NCBI RefSeq assembly: GCF_050948175.1
Contig: NW_027490098.1
Location: 1,674,001-1,738,000 of the forward strand
Source of the DNA: Xylocopa sonorina
Taxonomy: Eukaryota; Arthropoda; Insecta; Hymenoptera; Apidae
Length of the DNA: 64,000 nt
Direction of reading: 5' to 3'
The notes under the pieces are model-generated. The model saw only the letters and a list, made by a program, of their open reading frames with translations. It did not search any database and was not told where the DNA came from. Below are positions 51,701 to 64,000 of this stretch, piece after piece (position 1 is the first letter of the stretch; every line of letters begins with the position of its first letter). The position numbers and the translations under genes are program-made.

Positions 51701-54700
51701 ATGAGATGCGATATCGCGTTTTAAGAAGCATTAGTACTCTATTGCTACGGTACCTAGACATCTGCAGACGCTATTTCCTAGCAAGGAAGTGTCGCATTTA
51801 CATTCATTTGAAGTGTAGACGAGGAATTCATATCACTTCGCTAATCATATTATATCTTACGATGAAACATAAAAATAAGATGCGATATCGCGTTTTAAGA
51901 ATCATAAGAACTCCATTGCTACGATACGTAGACATCTGCAAACGCTATTTCCAAGCAAGGAAGTGTCGCATTTCCATTCATTTCAAGTGTAGACGAGGAA
52001 TACATAACACTTCGCAAATCATATTATATCTTACCATGAAACATAGATATGAGATGCAATATCTCGTTTTAAGAAGCATTTGAACTCTATTGCTACGGTA
52101 CCTAGACATCTGCAGACGCTATTTCCTAGCAAGGAAGTGTCGCATTTACATTCATTTGAAGTGTAGACGAGGAATACATGACACTTCGCAAATCATATTA
52201 TATCTTACCATGAAACATAGAAATGAGATGCGATATCGCGTTTTAAGAATCATAAGAACTCCATTGCTACGATACGTAGACATCTGCAAACGCTATTTCC
52301 ATGCAAGGATGTGTCGCATTTACATTCATTTGAAGTGTAGACGAGGAATACATGACACTTCACAAATCATATTATATCTTACCATGAAACATAGAAATGA
52401 GATGCGATATCGCGTTTTAAGAAGCATTAGAACTCTATTGCTACGATACGTAGATAACTGCAAACACTATTTCCTTGCAAGGAAGTGTCGCATTTACATT
52501 CATTTGAAGTGTAGACGAGGAATACATAACACTTCGCAATGAATATTATATCTTACCATGAAACATAGATACGAGATGAAATATCTCGTTTTAAGAAGCA
52601 TTAGAAATCTATTGCTACGAAACGTAGACATCTGCAATCGCTATTTCCTAGCGAGGAAGTGTCGCATTTACATTCATTTGAAGTGTAGACGAGGAATACA
52701 TAACACTTCGCAATGAATATTATATCTTACCATGAAACATAGATACGAGATGCAATATCTCGTTTTAAGAAGCATTTGAACTCTATTGCTTCGATACGTA
52801 GACATCTGCAAACGCTATTTCCTTGCAAGGGAGTGTCGCATTTACATTCATTTGAAGTGTAGACGAGGAATCCATGACACTTCGCAAATCATATTATATC
52901 TTACCATGAAACATAGAAATGAGATGCGATATCGCGTTTTAAGAAGCATTAGAAATCTATTGCTACGAAACGTAGACATCTGCAAACGCTATTTCCTAGC
53001 GAGGAAGTGTCGCATTTACATTCATTTGAAGTGTAGGCGAGGAATACATAACACTTCGCAATGAATATTATATCTTACCATGAAACATAGATATGAGATG
53101 CAATATCTCGTTTTAAGAAGCACTTGAACTCTATTGCTTCGATACGTAGACATCTGCAAACGCTATTTCCTTGCAAGGAAGTGTCGCATTCACATTCATT
53201 TGAAGTGTAGACGAGGAATCCATATCACTTCGCAAATCATATTATATCTTACGATGAAACATAGAAATGAGATGCGATATCGCGTTTTAAGAATCATAAG
53301 AACTTCATTGCTACGATACGTAGACATCTGCAAACGCTATTTCCATGCAAGGAAGTGTCGCATTTCCATTCATTTCAAGTGTAGACGAGGAATACATAAC
53401 ACTTCGCAACGAATATTATATCTTACCATGAAACATAGATATGAGATGCAATATCTCGTTTTAAGAAGCACTTGAACTCTAATGCTTCGATACGTAGACA
53501 TCTGCAAACGCTATTTCCATGCAAGGAAGTGTCGCATTTACATTCATTTGAAGTGTAGACGAGGAATACATATCACTTCGCAAATCATATAATATCTCAC
53601 CATGAAACATAGAAATGAGATGCGATATCGCGTTTTAAGAAGCATTCGAACTCTATTGCTACGATACGTAGACGTCTGCAAACGCTATTTCTTTGCAAGG
53701 AAGTGTCGCATTTACATTCATTTGAAGTGTAGACGAGGAATACATGACACTTCGCAAATCATATTATATCTTACCATGAAACATAGAAATGAGATGCGAT
53801 ATCGCGTTTTAAGAAGCATTAGAAATCTATTGCTACGATACGTAGACATCTGCAAACGCTATTTGCTAGCGAGGAAGTGTCTCATTTACATTCATTTGAA
53901 GTTTAGACGAGGAATACATAACACTTCGCAAATCATATTATATCTTACCATGAAACATAGAAATGAGATGCGATATCGCGTTTTAAGAAGCATTAGAAAT
54001 CTATTGCTACGATACGTAGACATCTGCAAACGCTATTTCCTAGCGAGGAAGTGTCGCATTTAGATTCATTTGAAGTGTAGACGAGGAATACATAACACTT
54101 CGCAAATCATATTATATCTTACCATCAAACATAGAAATGAGATGCGATATCGCGTTTTAAGAAGCATTAGAACACTATTGCTACGATAGGTAGACACCTG
54201 CAAACGCTATTTCCTTGCAAGGAAGTGTAGCATTTACATTCATTTGAAGCGTAGACGAGGAATACATGACACTTCGCAAATCATATTATATCTTACCATG
54301 AAACATAGAAATGAGATGCGATATCGCGTTTTAAGAAGCATTAGTATTCTATTGCTACGGTACCTAGACCTCTGCAGACGCTATTTCCTAGCAAGGAAGT
54401 GTCGCATTTACATTCATTTGAAGTGTAGACGAGGAATACCTGACACTTCGCAAATCATATTATATCTTACCATGAAACATAGAAATGTGATGCGATATCG
54501 CGTTTTAAGAAGCATTAGAAATATATTGCTACGACACGTAGACATCTGCAAACGCTAATTCGTTGCAAGGAAGTGTCGCATTTACATTCATTTGAAGTGT
54601 ATTCGAGGAATACATAACACTTCGCAAATCATATTATATCTTACCATGATACATAGAAATGAGATGCGATATCGCGTTTTAAGAAGCATTAGAAATCTAT

Positions 54701-55700
54701 TGCTACGATACGTAGACATCTGCAAACGCTATTTCTTTGCAAGGAAGTGTCGCATTTACATCCATTTGAAGTGTAGACGAGGAATACATGACACTTCGCA
54801 AATCATATTATATCTTACCATGAATCATAGAAATGAGATGCGATATCGCGTTTTAAGAAGCATTAGTACTCTATTGCTACGGTACCTAGACATCTGCAGA
54901 CGCTATTTCCTAGCAAGGAAGTGTCGCATTTACATTCATTTGAAGTGTAGACGAGGAATCCATATCACTTCGCAAATCATATTATATCTTACGATGAAAC
55001 ATAAAAATAAGATGCGATATCGCGTTTTAAGAATCATAAGAACTCCATTGCTACGATACGTAGACATCTGCAAACGCTATTTCCAAGCAAGGAAGTGTCG
55101 CATTTCCATTCATTTCAAGTGTAGACGAGGAATACATAACACTTCGCAAATCATATTATATCTTACCATGAAACATAGATATGAGATGCAATATCTCGTT
55201 TTAAGAAGCATTTGAACTCTATTGCTACGGTACCTAGACATCTGCAGACGCTATTTCCTAGCAAGGAAGTGTCGCATTTACATTCATTTGAAGTGTAGAC
55301 GAGGAATACATGACACTTCGCAAATCATATTATATCTTACCATGAAACATAGAAATGAGATGCGATATCGCGTTTTAAGAATCATAAGAACTCCATTGCT
55401 ACGATACGTAGACATCTGCAAACGCTATTTCCATGCAAGGATGTGTCTCATTTACATTCATTTGAAGTGTAGACGAGGAATGCATGACACTTCACAAATC
55501 ATATTATATCTTACCATGAAACATAGAAATGAGATGCGATATCGCGTTTTAAGAAGCATTAGAACTCTATTGCTACGATACGTAGATAACTGCAAACACT
55601 ATTTCCTTGCAAGGAAGTGTCGCATTTACATTCATTTGAAGTGTAGACGAGGAATACTTAACACTTCGCAATGAATATTATATCTTACCATGAAACATAG
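48780..55700 (+). repeat. interspersed 3-, 12-, 13- and 18-monomer duplications
   Basis: GCAAGGGAGTGTCGC monomers start at 48784, 49306, 50524 and 52786 (3, 7 and 13 monomers apart). GATGAAACATAAAAATAAGA occurs near 49773, 51861 and 54993 (12 and 18 monomers apart). The old CAATGAATATTATATC subtype, typical of array A, is common here beside the CAAATC subtype. This is a mosaic of several overlapping block duplications. Confidence 0.8.
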
Positions 55701-56549
55701 ATACGAGATGCAATATCTCGTTTTAAGAAGCATTAGAAATCTATTGCTACGAAACGTAGACATCTGCAATCGCTATTTCCTAGCGAGGAAGTGTCGCATT
55801 TACATTCATTTGAAGTGTAGACGAGGAATACATAACACTTCGCAATGAATATTATATCTTACCATGAAACATAGATATGAGATGCTATATCTCGTTTTAA
55901 GAAGCACTTGAACTCTATTGCTTCGATACGTAGACATCTGCAAACGCTATTTCCTTGCAAGGAAGTGTCGCATTCACATTCATTTGAAGTGTAGACGAGG
56001 AATCCATATCACTTCGCAAATCATATTATATCTTACGATGAAACATAGAAATGAGATGCGATATCGCGTTTTAAGAATCATAAGAACTCCATTGCTACGA
56101 TACGTAGACATCTGCAAACGCTATTTCCATGCAAGGAAGTGTCGCATTTCCATTCATTTCAAGTGTAGACGAGGAATACATAACACTTCGCAAATCATAT
56201 TATATCTTACCATGAAACATAGATATGAGATGCAATATCTCGTTCTAAGAACCATGTGAACTCTATTGCTACGGTACCTAGACATCTGCAGACGCTATTT
56301 GCTAGCAAGGAAGTGTCGCATTTACATTCATTTGAAGTGTAGACGAGGAATACATAACACTTCGCAAATCATATTATATCTTACCATGAAACATAGAAAT
56401 GAGATGCGATATCGCGTTTTAAGAATCATAAGAACTCCATTGCTACGATACGTAGACATCTGCAAACGCTATTTCCATGCAAGGAAGTGTCGCATTTACA
56501 TTCATTTGAAGTGTAGACGAGGAATCCATGACACTTCGCAAATCATATT

Positions 56550-59500
56550 ATATCTTACCATGAAGCATAGAAATGAGATGCGATATCGCGTTTTAAGAAG
56601 CATTAGAAATCTATTGCTACGATACGTAGACATCTGCAAACGCTATTTCCTAGCGAGGAAGTGTCGCATTTACATTCATTTGAAGTGTAGACGAGGAATA
56701 CATAACACTTCGCAATGAATATTATATCTTACCATGAAACATAGATATGAGATGCAATATCTCGTTTTAAGAAGCACTTGAACTCTATTGCTTCGATACG
56801 TAGACATCTGCAAACGCTATTTCCATGCAAGGAAGTGTCGCATTTACATTCATTTGAAGTGTAGACGAGGAATACATAACACTTCGCAAATCATATAATA
56901 TCTCACCATGAAACATAGAAATGAGATGCGATATCGCGTTTTAAGAAGCATTAGAACTCTATTGCTACGATACGTAGACATCTGCAAACGCTATTTCTTT
57001 GCAAGGAAGTGTCGCATTTACATTCATTTGAAGTGTAGACGAGGAATACATGACACTTCGCAAATCATATTATATCTTACCATGAAATATAGAAATGAGA
57101 TGCGATATCGCGTTTTAGGAAGCATTAGAAATCTATTGCTACGATACGTAGACATCTGCAAACGCTATTTCCTTGCAAGGGAGTGTCGCATTTACATTCA
57201 TTTGATGTGTAGACGAGGAATCCATGACACTTCGCAAATCATATTATATCTTACCATGAAACATAGGAATGAGATGCGATATCGCGTTTTAAGAATCATA
57301 AGAACTCTATTGCTACGATCCGTAGATAACTGCAAATACTATTTCCTTGCAAGGAAGTGTCGCATTTACATTCATTTGAAGTGTAGACGAGGAATACATA
57401 ACACTTCGCAATGAATATTACATCTTACCATGAAACATAGATATGAGATGCAAAATCTCGTTTTAAGAAGCATTTGAACTCTATGGCTTCGATACGTAGA
57501 CATCTGCAAACGCTATTTCCTTGCAAGGGAGTGTCGCATTTACATTCATTTGATGTGTAGACGAGGAATCCATGACACTTCGCAAATCATATTATATCTT
57601 ACCATGAAACATAGGAATGAGATGCGATATCGCGTTTTAAGAAGCATTAAAAATCTATTGCTACGATACGTAGACATCTGCAAACGCTATTTCCTAGCGA
57701 GGAAGTATCGCATTTACATTCATTTGAAGTGTAGACGAGGAATACATAACACCTCGCAAATCATATTATATCTTACCATGAAACATAGAAATGAGATGCG
57801 ATATCGCGTTTTAAGAAGCATTAGAAATCTATTGCTACGATACGTAGACATCTGCAAACGCTATTTCCTTGCAAGGAAGTGTCGCATTTACATTCATTTG
57901 AAGTGTAGACGAGGAATACATAACACTTCGCAAATCATATTATATCTTACCATCAAACATAGAAATGAGATGCGATATCGCGTTTTAAGAAGCATTAGAA
58001 CTCTATTGCTACGATAGGTAGACACCTGCAAACGCTATTTCCTTGCAAGGAAGTGTCGCATTTACATTCATTTGAAGCGTAGACGAGGAATACATGACAC
58101 TTCGCAAATCATATTATCTCTTACCATGAAACATAGAAATGAGATGCGATATCGCGTTTTAAGAAGCATTAGTATTCTATTGCTACGGTACCTAGACATC
58201 TGCAGACGCTATTTCCTAGCAAGGAAGTGTCGCATTTACATTCATTTGAAGTGTAGACGAGGAATACATGACACTTCGCAAATCATATCATATCTTACCA
58301 GGAAACATAGAAATGTGATGCGATATCGCGTTTTAAGAAGCATTAGAAATCTATTGCTACGACACGTAGACATCTGCAAACGCTAATTCGTTGCAAGGAA
58401 GTGTCGCATTTACATTCATTTGAAGTGTATTCGAGGAATACATAACACTTCGCAAATCATATTATATCTTACCATGAAACATAGAAATGAGATGCGATAT
58501 CGCGTTTTAAGAAGCATTAGAAATCTATTGCTACGATACGTAGACATCTGCAAACGCTATTTCTTTGCAAGGAAGTGTCGCATTTACATTCATTTGAAGT
58601 GTAGACGAGGAATACATGACACTTCGCAAATCATATTATATCTTACCATGAAGCATAGAAATGAGATGCGATATCGCGTTTTAGGAAGCATTAGAAATCT
58701 ATTGCTACGATACGTAGACATCCGCAAACGCTATTTCCTAGCGAGGAAGTGTCGCATTTACATTCATTTGAAGTGTAGACGAGGAATACATAACACTTCG
58801 CAATGAATATTATATCTTACCATGAAACATAGATATGAGATGCAATATCTCGTTTTAAGAAGCACTTGAACTCTATTGCTTCGATACGTAGACATCTGCA
58901 AACGCTATTTCCATGCAAGGAAGTGTCGCATTTACATTCATTTGAAGTGTAGACGAGGAATACATAACACTTCGCAAATCACATAATATCTCACCATGAA
59001 ACATAGAAATGAGATGCGATATCGCGTTTTAAGAAGCATTAGAACTCTATTGCTACGATACGTAGACATCTGCAAACGCTATTTCTTTGCAAGGAAGTGT
59101 CGCATTTACATTCATTTGAAGTGTAGACGAGGAATACATGACACTTCGCAAATCATATTATATCTTACCATGAAATATAGAAATGAGATGCGATATCGCG
59201 TTTTAGGAAGCATTAGAAATCTATTGCTACGATACGTAGACATCTGCAAACGCTATTTCCTTGCGAGGAAGTGTCGCATTTACATTCATTTGAAGTGTAG
59301 ACGAGGAATACATGACACTTCGCAAATCATATTATATCTTACCATGAAACATAGAAATGAGATGCGATATCGCGTTTTAAGAATCATAAGAACTCTATTG
59401 CTACGATCCGTAGATAACTGCAAACACTATTTCCTTGCAAGGAAGTGTCGCATTTACATTCATTTGAAGTGTAGACGAGGAATACATAACACTTCGCAAT

Positions 59501-62500
59501 GAATATTACATCTTACCATGAAACATAGATATGAGATGCAAAATCTCGTTTTAAGAAGCATTTGAACTCTATGGCTTCGATACGTAGACATCTGCAAACG
59601 CTATTTCCTTGCAAGGGAGTGTCGCATTTACATTCATTTGAAGTGTAGACGAGGAATCCATGACACTTCGCAAATCATATTATATCTTACCATGAAACAT
59701 AGGAATGAGATGCGATATCGCGTTTTAAGAAGCATTAAAAATCTATTGCTACGATACGTAGACATCTGCAAACGCTATTTCCTAGCGAGGAAGTATCGCA
59801 TTTACATTCATTTGAAGTGTAGACGAGGAATACATAACACCTCGCAAATCATATTATATCTTACCATGAAACATAGAAATGAGATGCGATATCGCGTTTT
59901 AAGAAGCATTAGAAATCTATTGCTACGATACGTAGACATCTGCAAACGCTATTTCCTTGCAAGGAAGTGTCGCATTTACATTCATTTGAAGTGCAGACGA
60001 GGAATACATAACACTTCGCAAATCATATTATATCTTACCATCAAACATAGAAATGAGATGCGATATCGCGTTTTAAGAAGCATTAGAACTCTATTGCTAC
60101 GATAGGTAGACACCTGCAAACGCTATTTCCTTGCAAGGAAGTGTCGCATTTACATTCATTTGAAGCGTAGACGAGGAATACATGACACTTCGCAAATCAT
60201 ATTATCTCTTACCATGAAACATAGAAATGAGATGCGATATCGCGTTTTAAGAAGCATTAGTATTCTATTGCTACGGTACCTAGACATCTGCAGACGCTAT
60301 TTCCTAGCAAGGAAGTGTCGCATTTACATTCATTTGAAGTGTAGACGAGGAATACATGACACTTCGCAAATCATATTATATCTTACCATGAAACATAGAA
60401 ATGTGATGCGATATCGCGTTTTAAGAAGCATTAGAAATCGATTGCTACGACACGTAGACATCTGCAAACGCCAACTCGTTGCAAGGAAGTGTCGCATTTA
60501 CATTCATTTGAAGTGTATTCGAGGAATACGTAACACTTCGCAAATCATATTATATCTTACCATGAAACATAGAAATGAGATGCGATATCGCGTTTTAAGA
60601 AGCATTAGAAATCTATTGCTACGATACGTAGACATCTGCAAACGCTATTTCTTTGCAAGGAAGTGTCGCATTTACATTCATTTGAAGTGTAGACGAGGAA
60701 TACATGACACTTCGCAAATCATATTATATCTTACCATGAAACATAGAAATGAGATGCGATATCGCGTTTTAAGAAGCATTAGTTCTCTATTGCTACGGTA
60801 CCTAGACATCTGCAGACGCTATTTCCTAGCAAGGAAGTGTCGCATTTACACTCATTTGAAGTGTAGACGAGGAATACATGACACTTCGCAAATCATATTA
60901 TATCTTACCATGAAACATAGAAATGAGATGCGATATCGCGTTTTAAGAAGCATTAGAAATCTATTGCTACGATACGTAGACATCTGCAAACGCTATTTCC
61001 TTGCAAGGAAGTGTCGCATTTACATTCATTTGAAGTGTAGACGAGGAATACATAACACTTCGCAAATCATATTATATCTTACCATGAAACATAGAAATGA
61101 GATGCGATATCGCGTTTTAGGAAGCATTAGAAATCTATTGCTACGATACGTAGACATCTGCAAACGCTATTTCTTTGCAAGGAAGTGTCGCATTTACATT
61201 CATTTGAAGTGTATTCGAGGAATACATAACACTTCGCAAATCATATTATATCTTACCATGAAACATAGAAATGAGATGCGATATCGCGTTTTAAGAAGCA
61301 TTAGAAATCTATTGCTACGATACGTAGACATCTGCAAACGCTATTTCCTTGCAAGAAAGTGTCGCATTTACATTCATTTCAAGTGTAGACGAGGAATACA
61401 TGACACTTCGCAAATCATATTATATCTTACCATGAAATATAGAAATGAGATGCGATATCGCGTTTTAGGAAGCATTAGAAATCTATTGCTACGATACGTA
61501 GACATCTGCAAACGCTATTTCCTTGCGAGGAAGTGTCGCATTTACATTCATTTGAAGTGTAGACGAGGAATACATGACACTTCGCAAATCATATTATATC
61601 TTACCATGAAACATAGAAATGAGATGCGATATCGCGTTTTAAGAATCATAAGAACTCTATTGCTACGATCCGTAGATAACTGCAAACACTATTTCCTTGC
61701 AAGGAAGTGTCGCATTTACATTCATTTGAAGTGTAGACGAGGAATACATAACACTTCGCAATGAATATTATATCTTACCATGAAACATAGATATGAGATG
61801 CAAAATCTCGTTTTAAGAAGCATTTGAACTCTATGGCTTCGATACGTAGACATCTGCAAACGCTATTTCCTTGCAAGGGAGTGTCGCATTTACATTCATT
61901 TGAAGTGTAGACGAGGAATCCATGACACTTCGCAAATCATATTATATCTTACCATGAAACATAGAAATGAGATGCGATATCGCGTTTTAAGAAGCATTAA
62001 AAATCTATTGCTACGATACGTAGACATCTGCAAACGCTATTTCCTAGCGAGGAAGTGTCGCATTTACATTCATTTGAAGTGTAGACGAGGAATACATAAC
62101 ACCTCGCAAATCATATTATATCTTACCATGAAACATAGAAATGAGATGCGATATCGCGTTTTAAGAAGCATTAGAAATCTATTGCTACGATACGTAGACA
62201 TCTGCAAACGCTATTTCCTTGCAAGGAAGTGTCGCATTTACATTCATTTGAAGTGTAGACGAGGAATACATAACACTTCGCAAACCATATTATATCTTAC
62301 CATCAAACATAGAAATGAGATGCGATATCGCGTTTTAAGAAGCATTAGAACTCTATTGCTACGATAGGTAGACACCTGCAAACGCTATTTCCTTGCAAGG
62401 AAGTGTCGCATTTACATTCATTTGAAGCGTAGACGAGGAATATATGACACTTCGCAAATCATATTATCTCTTACCATGAAACATAGAAATGAGATGCGAT

Positions 62501-63240
62501 ATCGCGTTTTAAGAAGCATTAGTATTCTATTGCTACGGTACCTAGACATCTGCAGACGCTATTTCCTAGCAAGGAAGTGTCGCATTTACATTCATTTGAA
62601 GTGTAGACGAGGAATACATGACACTTCGCAAATCATATTATATCTTACCATGAAACATAGAAATGTGATGCGATATCGCGTTTTAAGAAGCATTAGAAAT
62701 CTATTGCTGCGACACGTAGACATCTGCAAACGCTAATTCGTTGCAAGGAAGTGTCGCATTTACATTCATTTGAAGTGTATTCGAGGAATACATAACACTT
62801 CGCAAATCATATTATATCTTACCATGAAACATAGAAATGAGATGCGATATCGCGTTTTAAGAAGCATTAGAAATCTATTGCTACGATACGTAGACATCTG
62901 CAAACGCTATTTCTTTGCAAGGAAGTGTCGCATTTACGTTCATTTGAAGTGTAGACGAGGAATACATGACACTTCGCAAATCATATTATATCTTACCATG
63001 AAACATAGAAATGAGATGCGATATCGCGTTTTAAGAAGCATTAGTTCTCTATTGCTACGGTACCTAGACATCTGCAGACGCTATTTCCTAGCAAGGAAGT
63101 GTCGCATTTACACTCATTTGAAGTGTAGACGAGGAATACATGACACTTCGCAAATCATATTATATCTTACCATGAAACATAGAAATGAGATGCGATATCG
63201 CGTTTTAAGAAGCATTAGAAATCTATTGCTACGATACGTA
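56550..63240 (+). repeat. 12-monomer (2088-bp) higher-order repeat, about three copies
   Basis: CATGAAGCATAG (ATG at 56560 and 58648), CATGAAATATAG (57082, 59170, 61432) and ACCTCGCAAATC (57751, 59839, 62101) give offsets of 2088 and then 2262 bases, i.e. 12 and 13 monomers. Other shared rare variants are TAGTATTCTATTGC, GAAGTGTATTCGAGG and TTAGTTCTCTATTGC (60781 and 63043). Copies are near-identical by eye, making this the most recently amplified part of the window. The unit degenerates after about 63240, where a 7-monomer offset appears (62530 to 63748). Confidence 0.9.
57778..57951 (+). repeat. representative 174-bp monomer with several dyad symmetries
   Basis: This unit shows the dyads of the satellite. 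GCGATATCGC (57798-57807) is a perfect 10-bp palindrome. CTACG-ATA-CGTAG (57835-57847) has 5-bp arms. TTCCTTGCAAGGAA (57865-57878) is a perfect 14-bp palindrome. GAAGTGT (57876-57882 and 57900-57906) faces ACACTTC (57923-57929), giving 7-bp arms around a 16-base loop. No motif of the CENP-B box form (TTCG....A..CGGG) is present in the unit. Confidence 0.9.
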
Positions 63241-64000
63241 GACATCTGCAAACGCTATTTCTTTGCAAGGAAGTGTCGCATTTACATTCATTTGAAGTGT
63301 AGACGAGGAATACATGACACTACGGAAATCATATTATATCTTACCATGAAACATAGAAATGAGATGCGATATCGCGTTTTAAGAAGCATTAAAAATCTAT
63401 TGCTACGATACGTAGACATCTGCAAACGCTATTTCCTAGCGAGGAAGTGTCGCATTTACATTCATTTGAAGTGTAGACGAGGAATACATGACACTTCGCA
63501 AATCATATTATATCTTACCATGAAACATAGAAATGAGATGCGATATCGCGCTTTAAGAAGCATTAGAAATCTATTGCTACGATACGTAGACATCTGCAAA
63601 CGCTATTTCCTTGCAAGGAAGTGTCGCATTTACATTCATTTGAAGCGTAGACGAGGAATACATGACACTTCGCAAATCATATTATCTCTTATCATGAAAC
63701 ATAGAAATGAGATGCGATATCGCGTTTTAAGAAGCATTAGTATTCTATTGCTACGGTACCTAGACATCTGCAGACGCTATTTCCTAGCAAGGAAGTGTCG
63801 CATTTACATTCATTTGAAGTGTAGACGAGGAATACATGACACTTCGCAAATCATATTATATCTTACCATGAAACATAGAATTGAGATGCGATATCGCGCT
63901 TTAAGAAGCATTAGAAATCTATTGCTACGATACGTAGACATCTGCAAACGCTATTTCCTTGCAAGGAAGTGTCGCATTTACATTCATTTGAAGCGTAGAC

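Larger units (their letters stand above)
20775..64000 (+). repeat. 174-bp satellite array C, forward orientation, homogenised
   Basis: About 248 monomers, continuing past the right edge. Landmarks per unit: CATTTGAAGTGTAGACGAGG, ACTTCGCAAATCATATTATA, CATGAAACATAGAAATGAGA, GCGATATCGCG, GATACGTAGACATCTGCAAA. The ATG of CATGAAACATAG at 20883 and at 63868 are 247 units plus 7 bases apart. The 7 are one extra base near 21617 and two 3-base insertions near 32874 and 34791. No transposon interrupts these 43 kb. Variation is mostly at a few positions (AAGAAGCATTAGAA/AAGAATCATAAGAA, TTCCTTGC/TTCCATGC/TTCTTTGC/TTCCTAGC, GATACGTAG/GATAGGTAG/GATACCTAG). The ordered pattern of these variants reveals the multi-monomer units listed separately. 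Confidence 0.98.

Noticed and set aside
508..64000. Dozens of satellite ORFs of 60 to 853 codons encoding a 58-residue basic repeat
   Set aside because: They exist because the unit is 174 = 3 x 58. Many monomers carry stops in the same frame, starts fall anywhere, and differences are mainly non-synonymous. Annotated as repeats only.
20775..64000. CRISPR array
   Set aside because: The repeats are directly contiguous 174-bp units with no unique spacers, and there are no cas genes.
20775..64000. CENP-B box
   Set aside because: The consensus monomer has no CGGG preceded by TTCG at the required spacing.

Overview
The window is almost entirely satellite DNA. About 61.5 kb of the 64 kb consists of tandem copies of one A+T-rich monomer of 174 bp, roughly 350 copies. 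It is eukaryotic: satellite arrays, a retrotransposon gag fragment and LTR-like islands. The gag type and the array style suggest an insect, perhaps a hymenopteran, but that is an inference. I recognise no ordinary cellular gene, tRNA or rRNA. The satellite is not one I can match by name.

Layout, left to right. (1) 1-507: the 5' part of a Ty3/gypsy-like gag gene on the minus strand, running off the left edge and cut in its leader by satellite. (2) 508-10603: array A, forward orientation, about 58 old and diverged monomers. (3) 10604-10964: a 361-bp non-satellite island, best read on the minus strand. (4) 10965-19159: array B, the same monomer in the opposite orientation, about 47 copies; it is diverged at its left end and more uniform at its right. 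(5) 19160-20774: a 1615-bp island that is a longer relative of the first one in the opposite orientation. (6) 20775-64000: array C, forward orientation again, about 248 uniform monomers. Net length drift in C is only 7 nt over 247 monomers, and the array is built from nested multi-monomer (higher-order) duplications.

The two islands share both ends, a proline/arginine-rich reading frame that starts at one end, and a GTAAGT splice-donor-like site near the other. Their ends read TG...CA (TA...CA at one end of the short copy). They look most like long terminal repeats of one retrotransposon family, although I found no target-site duplication. The satellite changes direction at exactly these two islands, and the islands themselves are inverted relative to each other, so they mark the breakpoints of an inverted block.

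The monomer length is 3 x 58, so a frame open in one monomer stays open through many. This gives satellite ORFs of up to 853 codons, which I do not consider genes. Overall the window looks like the edge of a large, possibly centromeric or pericentromeric, satellite domain: old and TE-interrupted at the left, recently amplified towards the right.
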